From: Rhodothermales bacterium | GTDB lineage: Bacteria; Bacteroidota; Rhodothermia; Rhodothermales; VXPQ01 | Assembly (NCBI GenBank): GCA_022821845.1 | Contig: JAJECT010000032.1 | Location: 1-64,000, forward strand | Length of the DNA stretch: 64,000 nt | Direction: 5' to 3' | Shown here: positions 10,201 to 18,556 of the stretch, piece after piece | Layout of the letters: the number at the start of each line of letters is the position of its first letter | How positions within the stretch are numbered: the stretch's first letter is position 1 | Made by a program: the position numbers and the translations under genes | Notes under the pieces: generated by a model | The model's input: only the letters and a program-made list of their open reading frames with translations | What the model was told of the DNA's origin: nothing | Database searches by the model: none

Positions 10201-10322
10201 CCGGCATGTCTGCGCGGGTCAATATTTTGGGGTACATTGTGCTGGAATCGTATTACGCATATCCTTTCCAGCGCCCGAAAGCCGGTTGGCAGTTGGGATT
10301 CCGCCTGGCGCCCGGCTGGTAA
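7215..10322 (+). CDS. Secreted/outer-membrane metallopeptidase-like protein with PD40 propeller and C-terminal beta-barrel
   Basis: The 1035-residue product has a signal peptide (MFRTASLLAYLLVFCACAAL, cleaved near VEAQ). An N-terminal gluzincin-like domain carries HELVH at residues 141-145 and a downstream WLIEGTAEY (Glu 172), the arrangement of zinc ligands and catalytic Glu in peptidase-MA-like enzymes. Next come at least five TolB/PD40 blades (SPDGDYIAF, SPDGRRLAF, SPDGSSIAF, SPDGKYIAF, SPDGKDLYF). The last ~350 residues are Gly/aromatic-rich and read like a BamA/TamA-type outer-membrane barrel ending with LGFRLAPGW. The ATG at 7215 is chosen because the signal peptide follows directly; the frame stays open far upstream but there lies antisense to mrdA. 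The substrate is unknown. Confidence 0.85.
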   Translation: MFRTASLLAYLLVFCACAALTPVAVEAQYFGRNKVQYDRFDFKHFETEHFVIYYYPEEEQAVRDAARMAERWYSRHSRTYLREFNEKKPLIFYANDADFHQTNVIGGLIGEGTGGVTESLKQRVIMPLTGSYAETDHVLGHELVHSFQYDIGLSDQEPIRFNLGLLPLWLIEGTAEYLSVGRSDSHTAMWLRDALLRDDLPTIEQLTRDQRYFPYRFGQAYMAYVGGKYGDAAVANLFKLAGRAGVDSAFVYALGITTDSLSTEWKQVVRKTYEPFMENKTPPEESGRRILAPDIDGGEVNLSPALSPDGDYIAFLSERDLFSINLFVAETKTGKVISSLKNPAANPHMDALRFIQSAGSWSPDGRRLAFVSFADGDNRISIFDVRRRKVRQNIAVEGVTALTNLAWSPDGSSIAFTGLEGGISDLYVLNLETSAVRQLTNDRYADLQPDWSPDGKYIAFTTDRGENPTDFDQLQYQKNGIALFDLERNEIRSLRPFGDVLHHNPQFSPDGKDLYFISDQNGFKDVYRLDLASEQAYRITNLATGVSGITALSPAMSVADRSGEMSFSVFSDNAYTVYVREPDELQGEPAPPQPAGHIATASVLPPIRSLNEGLVGNYLNDSMTGLPRPDLHWPGHDYKSSLELDYVAPPTIGVAAGGLYGTQVAGGIGFAFSDMLGNRNLYLIAQAQGTFKDIGGQASYIDYGQRINLGASAGHIPLLYGYSAGGFVEGGYQVVEQLRQRIFIDQVAGIAQYPFSQTRRVEANAGFIRYGFDNEVEQFVGSGFSFGRNRVDPEESLFFKGITERKPFYFFQAGLAFVGDYSFNGFTSPISGGRYRIEVSPNIGTETFVRGLFDYRQYLYAAPATFAVRGLHIGNYGARSTDDLFTTQYLGYSYYPAFVRGYNFRSFETSECIPTDIGFSGRCPSMDRLRGTHVALTSVEIRIPFLGTEQLGLVSFPYLPTELALFADGGIAWSKDSSPTLKFERDTNEHVPVFSAGMSARVNILGYIVLESYYAYPFQRPKAGWQLGFRLAPGW

Positions 10323-10340
10323 GGCAACATCGCCCCCCCG

Positions 10341-11447
10341 ATGTACGACATTTTCCGCACCGCACTGTTCAGGTTAGACCCCGAGCAAGCCCATTACGTC
10401 GCCGCTTGCGCCGCGCGAAGCGTACAATTCGCGCGGGCAGAGCAGGCGCTGAAAAAAATGTTTGCGTTCGAGGATGCGCGCCTTGAACAAACGCTTTGGG
10501 GCCATACCTTCCCGTCTCCGGTCGGCCTTGCCGCCGGGTTCGACAAGAATGCGTCGCTGGCGCCGTTCTGGCAGGCGCTGGGATTCGGCTTTGCGGAAAT
10601 CGGCTCGGTCACGGCCTGGCCATCCCGGGGAAACCCCCGACCGCGCGCCTTTCGCCTGATCGAAGACGAAGCGCTCGTCAACCGGATGGGCCTCAACAAC
10701 AAGGGCGTCCGCAACATTGCCCGGCGCCTTCGCCGAACCGCCCCTCGGAGCCGGATTCCCCTCGGAATCAATATCGCCAGTACGCATGGCCGCGCGCTTG
10801 CGGGCAACTCGGCCGTGGAAGATTTCCGCTTGAGTTTCAAGACCATCGCAAACCAGGGAGCCTATGTTGCGCTGAATATCTCTTGCCCGAATACGCCGGA
10901 CGGCAAAACCTTTGAGGACCCAGGGTCCCTGGAAATCCTTTTGAAGGTAATCATGGAGCAACGAAGAAAATCGGCGCCCGACGCGCCCGTGCTCCTGAAG
11001 TTGCCGCCGCCGGTTTCCGATCAGATCGTATTCGACAGCGGCCTCGAGGAAATCGTCCGGCTTGCCCGCGAATACGGCGTTACGGGGTTCGTAGCCGCCA
11101 ACACGGCCCCCGACCGGGAAGGACTTGCCGCGCAGCCCGCCCGCCTCGCCGCCATCGGCGCCGGCGGACTAAGCGGACGACCGCTCGAATCCCGCGCCAC
11201 GCACCTTGTGCGGCATCTGTACCGGCTCACGGAAGGCGCGATGCCCATTATTGGCGTGGGCGGCGTATTTTCCGCCGAGGACGCCTACCGGAAAATCCGC
11301 GCCGGGGCCTCGCTCGTGCAACTGTACACCGCGCTCGTGTACCGCGGCCCGGACGTCGTACGCGAGATCAAGGCCGGGCTGGCGCAGCTGCTCGAACGGG
11401 ACGGCCTGGGTTCGGTGGCGGACGCGGTGGGCGCAGACGCCGCATAA
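10341..11447 (+). CDS. pyrD: Dihydroorotate dehydrogenase (quinone, class 2)
   Basis: Oxidises dihydroorotate to orotate in pyrimidine synthesis, passing electrons to quinone at the inner membrane. The 368-residue protein has an N-terminal helical membrane-association segment (LFRLDPEQAHYVA), FPSPVGLAAGFDKNA, MGLNNKG, the active-site loop NISCPNTPD (class 2 enzymes use a nearby Ser as base), and the C-terminal FMN phosphate site GVGGVFSAEDAYRKIRAGAS. The length and N-terminal extension match the quinone-dependent class. It follows the preceding gene by 18 bases and precedes the TonB receptor by 28 bases, so cotranscription is plausible. Confidence 0.95.
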   Translation: MYDIFRTALFRLDPEQAHYVAACAARSVQFARAEQALKKMFAFEDARLEQTLWGHTFPSPVGLAAGFDKNASLAPFWQALGFGFAEIGSVTAWPSRGNPRPRAFRLIEDEALVNRMGLNNKGVRNIARRLRRTAPRSRIPLGINIASTHGRALAGNSAVEDFRLSFKTIANQGAYVALNISCPNTPDGKTFEDPGSLEILLKVIMEQRRKSAPDAPVLLKLPPPVSDQIVFDSGLEEIVRLAREYGVTGFVAANTAPDREGLAAQPARLAAIGAGGLSGRPLESRATHLVRHLYRLTEGAMPIIGVGGVFSAEDAYRKIRAGASLVQLYTALVYRGPDVVREIKAGLAQLLERDGLGSVADAVGADAA

Positions 11448-11475
11448 CGCCTTTTTCCTTGCCCGCCAGCAAGCC

Positions 11476-14400
11476 GTGCCTGTCCCCGCGACCCGCCTTC
11501 TTATCAGCGCGCTTCTCTGCGCCGCCGCGCTTCTTTGCGGCGGGACAGATTCGGCGCGCGCGCAGTCGGCGGCCACCACCGGCGTCATACGGGGAACCGT
11601 ATACAGCGCTTCGGGCGAACCCGTGGTCGACGCCGGGATCATTATCCACCACCTGGACACCGGCCTGCGCACGATCGTCGAAACCACGGCTACGGGGGCT
11701 TTTGCGCGGGCGCTGCTGCCGCGCGGCGAATATACTATCCTGGTCGTCTCCGAAACCAATCTGGGGGAAATCCGCCGGGAAGGGCTGGTGTTGCATACCG
11801 GCGAAACGCTCGTCCTCGACCTGGCCTTTGCCGTCATCGACCTGGAAGAAATCACCGTAACCGCCCCCGAAGCGCCGCTTCTCGATCCGGAAGACGCGAC
11901 CCGCTCGCAGCGCCTTTCCGAGGACATCGTGGACGCCTTGCCCAACAATGGCCGCAACCTGCTCGACCTGACCCTGCTGACCCCCGGCGTCTCCATCGGA
12001 CAAGGGCCGGACGGAGACGTGCTCAACATCGCCGGACAGCGCGGCATATTCAACAACTTCATGGTCGATGGCGCCGATTTCAACAATCCCTTTTTCGGCG
12101 AACAGCGCGGCGGGCAGCGGCCTGCGTTTACCTTCAATCAGGACGCCGTGGAAGAAATGGTCGTCGTAAGTCAGGGGGCGCCCGCCGAATTCGGTCGTTC
12201 CGCAGGCGGATTCATCCATGTCGTTACGCGCTCCGGGACCAACGATTTCCAGGGATCGGCGCACTATTTCGGGCAATGGGACGCCGTCGCCGCCGAATAT
12301 CGCGCGGAACGGGGAGGCGGCAAGCCGTCCTTTGGACGAAATCAGTTCGGATTTACGCTGGGCGGACCCATCGTACGGGACCGCGCCTTCTTCTTCGCCG
12401 CCTACGATCAGCAGGTTTCGTCCGAAACGAAGCAGACAGACCGGGCGGTTGAGCGGCCGGCGGAACTGGAAAAACTGGAAAATTTCCTGCGCGCGCAGTG
12501 GCCCGGGCGCTTCGAAAACGAATTCGGACCCATCTCCCGCAGCGACGACGCCCGCGCCCTGACCGCCAAGCTGGACTTCCACCTGAACACGCAGAACCAG
12601 GCTTCCATAAAATACAACTATGCCTGGTCCGAACAGGTAAACGGCACCTTCGACGTGGATTCCTGGGGGCGCTCGGCGAACGGGATCGAGCAGGACTACT
12701 CGCACGCCGTCAATGTCGGCTTGCGGTCCTTGCTGGGCAATGCGGCGTTCAACGAATTCCGCGCCCAGTGGGCCGTGGAGCATCGCCCGCGACGCTATCG
12801 GGGGCCTGTTTTGCCGGACGCGGCCCCGCCGCCCACCCCCCAGTTCGACGAAGTGGGCGGACGCCCCTTTCCCGACATCGGCATGGATTTCGCCGACGGG
12901 TTCCGGATCGGCCTGCCATACTTCCTGCCGGTGCACCCCAGCAAAGACGGGCGGTTGCAACTCGTCAACAATGTTTCCTTTCTGGCGGGCGACCATCTTT
13001 TCAAAACCGGGGCAGAATACAACCGCACCACGGTAACGCAACAATTCATCGGCTTCGCCAACGGGCGGTACATTTTCGATTCGGTGGACGGGTTCATCGG
13101 GTTCGTGGAACAGGGGAACCGGTATGTTACCTGTTCGGACGGGGCCAGCAGCGCAGCGGGAATTTGCCCGGAAGGGACGTCGATCACCGGGCCGGCGCTG
13201 TTGTATCTGCAATCGGCGACAGTCCCCGGCGTGCCCCCCGAAAACCTCGGGGTCCAGACCCTCCGCGCCCACGAGCTGGCGCTGTTCGTACAGGACGCCT
13301 GGACGATAAGAACCGACCTGATCCTGCATCTGGGGCTGCGATGGGAAGGGGTATGGCATCCGGACGTGTTCGTAAAGCCGGAGGATACGTTCTATGCGCC
13401 GTATCTGAGCGATCCGCGTTTTCCCTCGGACGGGACCATTCCCGACGACCTCGACAATTTCCAGCCCCGCCTGGGATTGACCTGGAATGTCGGGGGAAAG
13501 AACGCCACGGTGGCGCGCGCCAACGCCGGATCGTATTATGCGCGCATACCGGGGCTGGTCTTTGCCTCGCCGCGCTCCACCAACGGCGCGTACCAGCAGA
13601 TTCTGTTCCGAAGCAGCGCCGATTCGCCCGCGCTGGGCCCCGTGCCCGCGATCGACGCCCTGATTGACGGGTCCGATACGGTCCCCTTCCTGCCGGACGT
13701 CCATGTTGTCGGGCGCGATCTGGAACTGCCGCGCACCTGGTCGTTCAGCGCCGGAGTAGACCATGCGCTGGGCGCCGGCCTGGCGGCGGGCGTGTCCTGG
13801 CAACATGCCCGCACCGATCATCTTTTTCGCTTTGTGGATCGCAACGCCGCCGCGCTCGGATCGCCCTTCGGCGCGGGGACGCACCCGGGAGGCGGCGGAC
13901 TCGCTACGCTGTACGCCGTGGAAAGCACGGCCCGCTCGCGGTACCACGGAATCACGCTGGGCGCGCGGGGACGGGACGCGCTGAGGGGCCTGCTGGATTT
14001 CGAAGCCAGTTACACCCTTTCTTTCGACCGCTCCGACGACGACAACGAACGCGACCCGTTCACGTTCACGTACGCAGACGCCCGCAACCTGGACCCGGAA
14101 TACGGCTGGTCCGACCGCGACCGACGCCATCGGTTCGCCGGGTATTTCGCCTTTGCGCTTCCGGGGAAGATTTCGTTCAGCAACATTTTCCGGTATCTTT
14201 CGGCTTCGCCGGTTTCCGAGCGGTGCGACCGGCGGGGGGAACGCGCCGCCGCGCCGGCGGACCGCGTCTGCGCGGACGGCGCAATCCTGCAGCGCAATAC
14301 CCTGCGGCGGAACAACGCCTTCTTTACCTGGGACGCCCGGATCGCGCGCACATTCGGGACCCGGGCCCGGCTCGAAGTCATGGTCGATTTTTTCAATGTC

Positions 14401-14523
14401 ACGAATGCGGACAACTTCCTTGACGCCGCCCTGGGCTCGCTCCTTTTCCACTTCGGCGGGACGATTCGCAGCGGCCTTGGGGACACGCGGCGGGCGCAAA
14501 TAGGGGCCAAACTGCGTTTCTGA
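11476..14523 (+). CDS. TonB-dependent receptor, Oar-like, with N-terminal carboxypeptidase-regulatory domain
   Basis: Outer-membrane ligand transporter or adhesin-type receptor, about 1015 residues. After a signal peptide (TRLLISALLCAAALLCGG, ending SARAQ) comes a carboxypeptidase-regulatory-like beta-sandwich (about residues 35-120: GVIRGTVYSASGEPVVDAGI), then a plug region (NNGRNLLDLTLLTPGVSIGQ) and a long barrel ending in IGAKLRF. Aromatic C-terminal Phe is typical of outer-membrane barrels. No ATG lies between the pyrD stop and the signal peptide; the GTG at 11476 is the only usual start codon in a suitable place. The ligand is not evident. Proteins of this layout are common in Bacteroidota/Rhodothermota and acidobacteria. 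Confidence 0.88.
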   Translation: MPVPATRLLISALLCAAALLCGGTDSARAQSAATTGVIRGTVYSASGEPVVDAGIIIHHLDTGLRTIVETTATGAFARALLPRGEYTILVVSETNLGEIRREGLVLHTGETLVLDLAFAVIDLEEITVTAPEAPLLDPEDATRSQRLSEDIVDALPNNGRNLLDLTLLTPGVSIGQGPDGDVLNIAGQRGIFNNFMVDGADFNNPFFGEQRGGQRPAFTFNQDAVEEMVVVSQGAPAEFGRSAGGFIHVVTRSGTNDFQGSAHYFGQWDAVAAEYRAERGGGKPSFGRNQFGFTLGGPIVRDRAFFFAAYDQQVSSETKQTDRAVERPAELEKLENFLRAQWPGRFENEFGPISRSDDARALTAKLDFHLNTQNQASIKYNYAWSEQVNGTFDVDSWGRSANGIEQDYSHAVNVGLRSLLGNAAFNEFRAQWAVEHRPRRYRGPVLPDAAPPPTPQFDEVGGRPFPDIGMDFADGFRIGLPYFLPVHPSKDGRLQLVNNVSFLAGDHLFKTGAEYNRTTVTQQFIGFANGRYIFDSVDGFIGFVEQGNRYVTCSDGASSAAGICPEGTSITGPALLYLQSATVPGVPPENLGVQTLRAHELALFVQDAWTIRTDLILHLGLRWEGVWHPDVFVKPEDTFYAPYLSDPRFPSDGTIPDDLDNFQPRLGLTWNVGGKNATVARANAGSYYARIPGLVFASPRSTNGAYQQILFRSSADSPALGPVPAIDALIDGSDTVPFLPDVHVVGRDLELPRTWSFSAGVDHALGAGLAAGVSWQHARTDHLFRFVDRNAAALGSPFGAGTHPGGGGLATLYAVESTARSRYHGITLGARGRDALRGLLDFEASYTLSFDRSDDDNERDPFTFTYADARNLDPEYGWSDRDRRHRFAGYFAFALPGKISFSNIFRYLSASPVSERCDRRGERAAAPADRVCADGAILQRNTLRRNNAFFTWDARIARTFGTRARLEVMVDFFNVTNADNFLDAALGSLLFHFGGTIRSGLGDTRRAQIGAKLRF

Positions 14524-14598
14524 ACGGCGGGAACGAGGAGCAAAGCGGGGAAACCCGCGGGGAAAACATGCGTTAAAATGCGTTACGGCGGTTTTCGG

Positions 14599-14623
14599 GC
14601 TTTGCGCAACGCAGGCGCAAAGC
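14599..14623 (+). terminator. Perfect 9-bp hairpin downstream of the TonB receptor (possible terminator)
   Basis: GCTTTGCGC at 14599-14607 and GCGCAAAGC at 14615-14623 form a perfect inverted repeat with a 7-base loop, about 75 bases after the receptor stop and upstream of tRNA-Pro. The downstream bases (GATTTCCTT) are only weakly T-rich, so its role as an intrinsic terminator is uncertain. Confidence 0.45.
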
Positions 14624-14680
14624 GATTTCCTTGCCGCGTTCGCCGCCGATTCAGATTTTCAAGAGGGATAACCGGTTTTT

Positions 14681-14757
<77 letters not shown>

Positions 14758-14854
14758 TTTTATATTTCCGGCGCTTTCGCGCGCCTCCGCGTTTTCAACA
14801 CGCATCAGGGCACGGTAGTGCGACCAGCTCAGGTCGGAATGGAAGCCAGTGGCG

Positions 14855-15009
14855 AATTTAGTACCCGTGGGTACTGTTTTTCACTATTGCCCAATTCTTT
14901 CCCCGCTGGGAAAAGATTCTCTTGTTGTCGCAATTCTCTACCCACCGGGGAGAGAATCTTTTGCTGCCTGAATTCACTACCCGCCGGGTAGCGGATCTCC
15001 GGAATGCGT
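14855..15009 (+). repeat. Tandem array of four degenerate 39-bp units, each with a palindromic core
   Basis: Units begin AATT at about 14855 (38 bp), 14893, 14932 and 14971. Each contains a short inverted repeat: GTACCCGTGGGTAC, TTCCCCGCTGGGAA, a CCCACCGGGG core and CTACCCGCCGGGTAG. On the minus strand each unit would encode a 13-residue repeat of the type x-P-A-G-x-E-L-R-Q-Q-E-x-L. The rest of the 419-base gap between tRNA-Pro and the next gene (14758-15176) shows no gene I can support, although a frame stays open on the minus strand through it. There are no unique spacers, so this is not a CRISPR array. Confidence 0.7.
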
Positions 15010-15176
15010 TGTTGGTAAACCAGATAGAACTGCCGGAAGCTGCGCCCGTTCGGAACAGCAAAACCCATGGGCGCTGCGTCTTGCGCCACCCGTTTTCCCG
15101 GAAACCATTTCCCGCCTTGCCCTTATTATAAGCGAACGGCCAACCGGATAACGCGCATTGCGGCGCGGTCTCTTTC

Positions 15177-15665
15177 ATGCTTGCTGCACGGAGAACATAC
15201 AGGAAAACATACCGGATTATCGCCACGCTGCTCGGCCTGAGCTTGCTGTTCGGCGTGGCGGCCCCTTGGGCGCAAACAACCTGCGCCATGGGACAAAACG
15301 GGCAAAACGACCGGCATGGAACCCACGACTGCCCCCACGAAAACACGCATTCCCATGCGTCCGACGAGGCGCCGGCTGCCCCCTGCCCGCACGAAGCGGA
15401 ATCGACGCAGGAAGGCGCGGCGCCTTCTTCTTTGGACGCTCGGCCCTGCTGCGCATTCGAATCGGCTGCAACGGGCGAGGCCGTAACGCTTCTTTCGAGG
15501 ATCGCGTGGCGAGATGCGAGCAATCTTTTCCTTGCGCTCCTTCCCCCTGCCCGATACGAAGCGCCGCACAAGGTATCTGCACCCGCGCATATCTCCGCCC
15601 CGCCGCGCTTTAGCGGCGCTCCCCACATCGACAGGCAGGCCCTGCTCGCTACGTTCCTGATCTGA
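15177..15665 (+). CDS. Small secreted His/Cys-rich protein, possible metal-binding partner of the efflux operon
   Basis: A 162-residue protein with an N-terminal hydrophobic segment (about 14-31, IIATLLGLSLLFGVAAPWAQ), probably a signal peptide. The mature part is rich in His and Cys: HGTHDCPHENTHSH at about 47-60, APCPHEAES, then ARPCCAFES. These clusters could bind soft or borderline metals. It lies 90 bases upstream of the TolC-type gene of a heavy-metal RND operon, on the same strand. I do not recognise a named family. Function as a periplasmic metal chaperone or sensor is an inference from composition and context. Confidence 0.7.
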   Translation: MLAARRTYRKTYRIIATLLGLSLLFGVAAPWAQTTCAMGQNGQNDRHGTHDCPHENTHSHASDEAPAAPCPHEAESTQEGAAPSSLDARPCCAFESAATGEAVTLLSRIAWRDASNLFLALLPPARYEAPHKVSAPAHISAPPRFSGAPHIDRQALLATFLI

Positions 15666-15755
15666 CAGGCTTGTTGCTTTCCGCTATTTCCCGGGGTCCG
15701 GCTCGACCGCGCCCCTTGCGTTTGCAACAGGAAGTCCCAACAGGTCAGGAAATCC

Positions 15756-17069
15756 ATGAAGCTGATTCAACCCATTGGCGCAGTCTGCGCCCTGTTCATC
15801 GCCCTGCTTTTGCTCCCGGCGATGGCCCATGCAAGGCATCGACCGTTTGCGCCGGTCGATACGCTGCTGAGCCTTGACAATCTCATCACAGAGATACGGG
15901 CGAGCAACCCATCCCTGCGCGTATCCCGACTGGAGGCAGAGGCGCTGGCTACCCGAAGCCGTCAGGCGTCCGCCTTCCCAGACCCTTCCGTGACGGTCGG
16001 ATACCAACCGTATTCGCTCCTGACGGCGCGCGGCGCGCAGCGCAGTCAATGGCGCGTCGAGCAGATGGCGCCGTACCCGGGCAAGCTCCGCCTTCAGGGC
16101 GCCATCGCCGACCTGAACGCCGAAGTCGCAGGTTTTGAAGCAGATACGTTCGAAGAAGACCTGCTCTTCGAGGCCAAGCAGGCGTACTACGAACTCTATC
16201 GGGTTCAGCAACAGGAAAAGCGCATCCTCGCTTTTCAGGGCAGGCTGGAAAATTTTGAAGAGGCGGCCGCCACGCAATACGAAGTGGGCGCCGGCATGCA
16301 ACAAGCCATTCTGAAAGCGCAGCTGGAAAAGAACGCGCTCGTACGCGAGCGACTTGAACTGGCAGCGCGTCGCCGTGCGGCCACCGAAACCCTGACGCGC
16401 TTGCTAAACCGGCCCGCATCCGGCGCTTTTACGGCGAATGTCCAGGTAGAGGCGCCGGAGGGGCTCCCCCTTGACGAAGCCGCGCTGTTCGCCATTGCCC
16501 TGCGGGAACGACCGGAAACCCGCGCCCTTGACGCGGCAACGCGCCGCGCCGACGCCCGCATCGCCCTGGCCCGCAAAGCGTTCATGCCCGACTTCGGCCT
16601 GAGCGTGACGTATTTCGACATAGGCCGCGCCGACGCGCCGCCGACGGCCACGGGACGGGACGCCGTCGCGATCGGCGCCACCATAAAAGTGCCTGTCCGG
16701 CGCGGGGGGCGCCGGGCCCGGCTGGAGGAAACCCGCGTACGACGCATCCAGGCGGAGACGCGGCGGGAAGCGCTCGAAACCTCGTTTCGGACGCAGATCG
16801 CCGATCTCGCAAGCAGGCTGCGCGAGGAGGCCCGGCAACTTGCCTTGTATCGGGAAGCCCTTATCCCCCAGGCCGAAACCACGCTTCAGGCTACGCTCGG
16901 CGCCTATACGACAGGCCGCACCAATTTTCTCGACCTCCTGGATGCCGAGCGCATGCTTTTTTCGTTGGAAACGGGCTACGAAGACACGTTCGCCCGCTAC
17001 CTGAAGACAACCGCCGCCCTCGAACGAGCGCTTGGTATCCGCTCGCTTGCAGACCTTGACACGCTTTAG
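15756..17069 (+). CDS. TolC-family outer-membrane efflux protein (CusC/CzcC-like)
   Basis: Outer-membrane channel of a tripartite metal efflux pump. The 437-residue product has a signal peptide (to about residue 27) and two OEP repeats rich in Ala/Arg/Glu coiled-coil helices: NPSLRVSRLEAEALATRSRQ with FPDPSVTVGYQP in the first, RPETRALDAATRRADARIAL with FMPDFGLSVTYF in the second. It ends near RTNFLDLLDAERMLFS, a usual OEP motif. No lipobox Cys is evident, unlike E. coli CusC. It is first of three pump genes, 36 bases ahead of the adaptor gene. The ATG at 15756 has a suitable signal peptide directly after it. Confidence 0.9.
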   Translation: MKLIQPIGAVCALFIALLLLPAMAHARHRPFAPVDTLLSLDNLITEIRASNPSLRVSRLEAEALATRSRQASAFPDPSVTVGYQPYSLLTARGAQRSQWRVEQMAPYPGKLRLQGAIADLNAEVAGFEADTFEEDLLFEAKQAYYELYRVQQQEKRILAFQGRLENFEEAAATQYEVGAGMQQAILKAQLEKNALVRERLELAARRRAATETLTRLLNRPASGAFTANVQVEAPEGLPLDEAALFAIALRERPETRALDAATRRADARIALARKAFMPDFGLSVTYFDIGRADAPPTATGRDAVAIGATIKVPVRRGGRRARLEETRVRRIQAETRREALETSFRTQIADLASRLREEARQLALYREALIPQAETTLQATLGAYTTGRTNFLDLLDAERMLFSLETGYEDTFARYLKTTAALERALGIRSLADLDTL

Positions 17070-17105
17070 ACGCCCTACCCCGCGTCCAACCACACCCTGA
17101 ACGCC

Positions 17106-18497
17106 ATGAACACGCAACGATTCGCCAAATGGCTCGGAATTCCGCTGCTGCTTGCAGCGCTTGCCGCCGGCGGTTTTTTCCTCGGGCGCATCACCACAGA
17201 CGGAACGGCAACCGCAGCCGGGAATGAGGCGTCTGCCGACCAGGGGGAACGCAAAATCCTCTACTGGCAGGCCCCCATGAACCCGGAGGAAATCTACGAC
17301 CAGCCCGGCAAATCCGCCATGGGCATGGACCTCGTCCCCGTCTACGAGGACGAAGCCGATGCGGAACCGAGCCGTATGGTGTCCATCGACCCGGCGACGG
17401 TACAGAACATGGGCGTACGCACCGAGCGCGTCCGGCGGATGGATTTTTCCCGCATGATCCGCACCGTCGGCGAAGTCCGGTACGACGAAGAGCGGCTCTA
17501 TCTGGTCAACGCCAAAATATCCGGCTGGATAGAAAGGCTTTACGTCAACTTTATCGGGGATCAGGTCCGGCGGGGAGACCCGTTGATGGAAATTTACTCC
17601 CCGGAACTGGTTGCCACGCAGCAGGAATATCTGCTGGCGCTCAAAAACCACCGGATGCTGGCCGAAAGCAGCATCGCTTCGGTCCGGGAGGACGCCGGGA
17701 AATTGCTGGCTTCGGCGCGCACCCGCCTTGAATACTGGGACATCCCCCCCTCGGAGATTGAGCGTCTGGAGCAAACCGGCGAGGCGAAAAAGACCACCCT
17801 GCTCGAAGCCCCGGCCACCGGCGTCGTCGTGAAAAGAGACGCCATGGAGGGCGCCCATATCGAGGCCGGCATGGACCTCTTCGAAATCGCCGACCTGCGG
17901 ACCGTGTGGGTGCACGCCAGCTTCTACGACAACGAGGCGCCGTGGATCAGCGAGGGGCAACCGGTCGAAATGGAACTATCCTACCTGCCGGGGAAAACCT
18001 ACGCAGGGCAGGTCTCCTACATTTACCCCTATCTGCGCGAGAAAGCCCGCGACGTGCACGTGCGGCTGATCTTTTCCAATCCGGACCTGGACCTGAAGCC
18101 CGGAATGTACGCCAATATCCGGCTCCAGGGCAAGGTCATACCCGACGCCCTCGTCGTGCCCTCCGAAGCCGTGATTCGTTCCGGCGCGCGCGCACTTGTT
18201 TTCGTGGCCCACGGAGAAGGCCGGTTCGAGCCGCGCGAAATCCGGATCGGGGAGGAAGGCGGGCCGGGAAACAGCCTGGTGCGGGTGCTCGACGGCCTGT
18301 CGGGCGACGAAGCGGTCGTCACGTCGGCCCAGTTCATGCTGGACAGCGAAAGCCGCCTGCAAGAAGCCATCCGGAATATGTTGCAGGAGCGGACGCAATC
18401 GGACGCGCAGCCTGCCGGCGAAGCCTCGGAAGCCATGCCGGAAAGGGTCTCCACAGCGCCTGAAGAATCCGACGCGCACAGGCATCATCCGCATTGA
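17106..18497 (+). CDS. cusB: RND efflux periplasmic adaptor subunit with heavy-metal-binding domain (CusB-like)
   Basis: Membrane-fusion protein joining the inner-membrane pump to the outer-membrane channel. The 463-residue product has an N-terminal membrane anchor (about 9-27), then a heavy-metal-binding domain at about 53-81 (YWQAPMNPEEIYDQPG, MGMDLVPVYE) in which the usual Cys is replaced by Ala, leaving Met residues. Barrel-sandwich and hairpin segments follow (LVNAKISGWIERLYVNFIGD, EAPATGVVVKRDAMEGAHIE) and the C-terminus is His-rich (DAHRHHPH). The Met pattern favours Cu/Ag but Zn/Co/Cd cannot be excluded. It lies 59 bases upstream of the pump gene. Confidence 0.88.
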   Translation: MNTQRFAKWLGIPLLLAALAAGGFFLGRITTDGTATAAGNEASADQGERKILYWQAPMNPEEIYDQPGKSAMGMDLVPVYEDEADAEPSRMVSIDPATVQNMGVRTERVRRMDFSRMIRTVGEVRYDEERLYLVNAKISGWIERLYVNFIGDQVRRGDPLMEIYSPELVATQQEYLLALKNHRMLAESSIASVREDAGKLLASARTRLEYWDIPPSEIERLEQTGEAKKTTLLEAPATGVVVKRDAMEGAHIEAGMDLFEIADLRTVWVHASFYDNEAPWISEGQPVEMELSYLPGKTYAGQVSYIYPYLREKARDVHVRLIFSNPDLDLKPGMYANIRLQGKVIPDALVVPSEAVIRSGARALVFVAHGEGRFEPREIRIGEEGGPGNSLVRVLDGLSGDEAVVTSAQFMLDSESRLQEAIRNMLQERTQSDAQPAGEASEAMPERVSTAPEESDAHRHHPH

Positions 18498-18556
18498 GCC
18501 GGTCCATCCTTCCTGATTCGCCTTAGGGCATTCCCCGACTTTTTTCAGAGAAAATC

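Noticed and set aside
11368-14499. A 1043-codon open frame antisense to the Oar-like TonB receptor
   Set aside because: Long antisense frames are expected in GC-rich genes; the translation has no recognisable motifs, is Arg/Gly/Pro-biased, and the sense strand encodes a clear receptor.
14855-15009. CRISPR array
   Set aside because: Units are adjacent without unique spacers, are only four and degenerate, and no cas genes are present.
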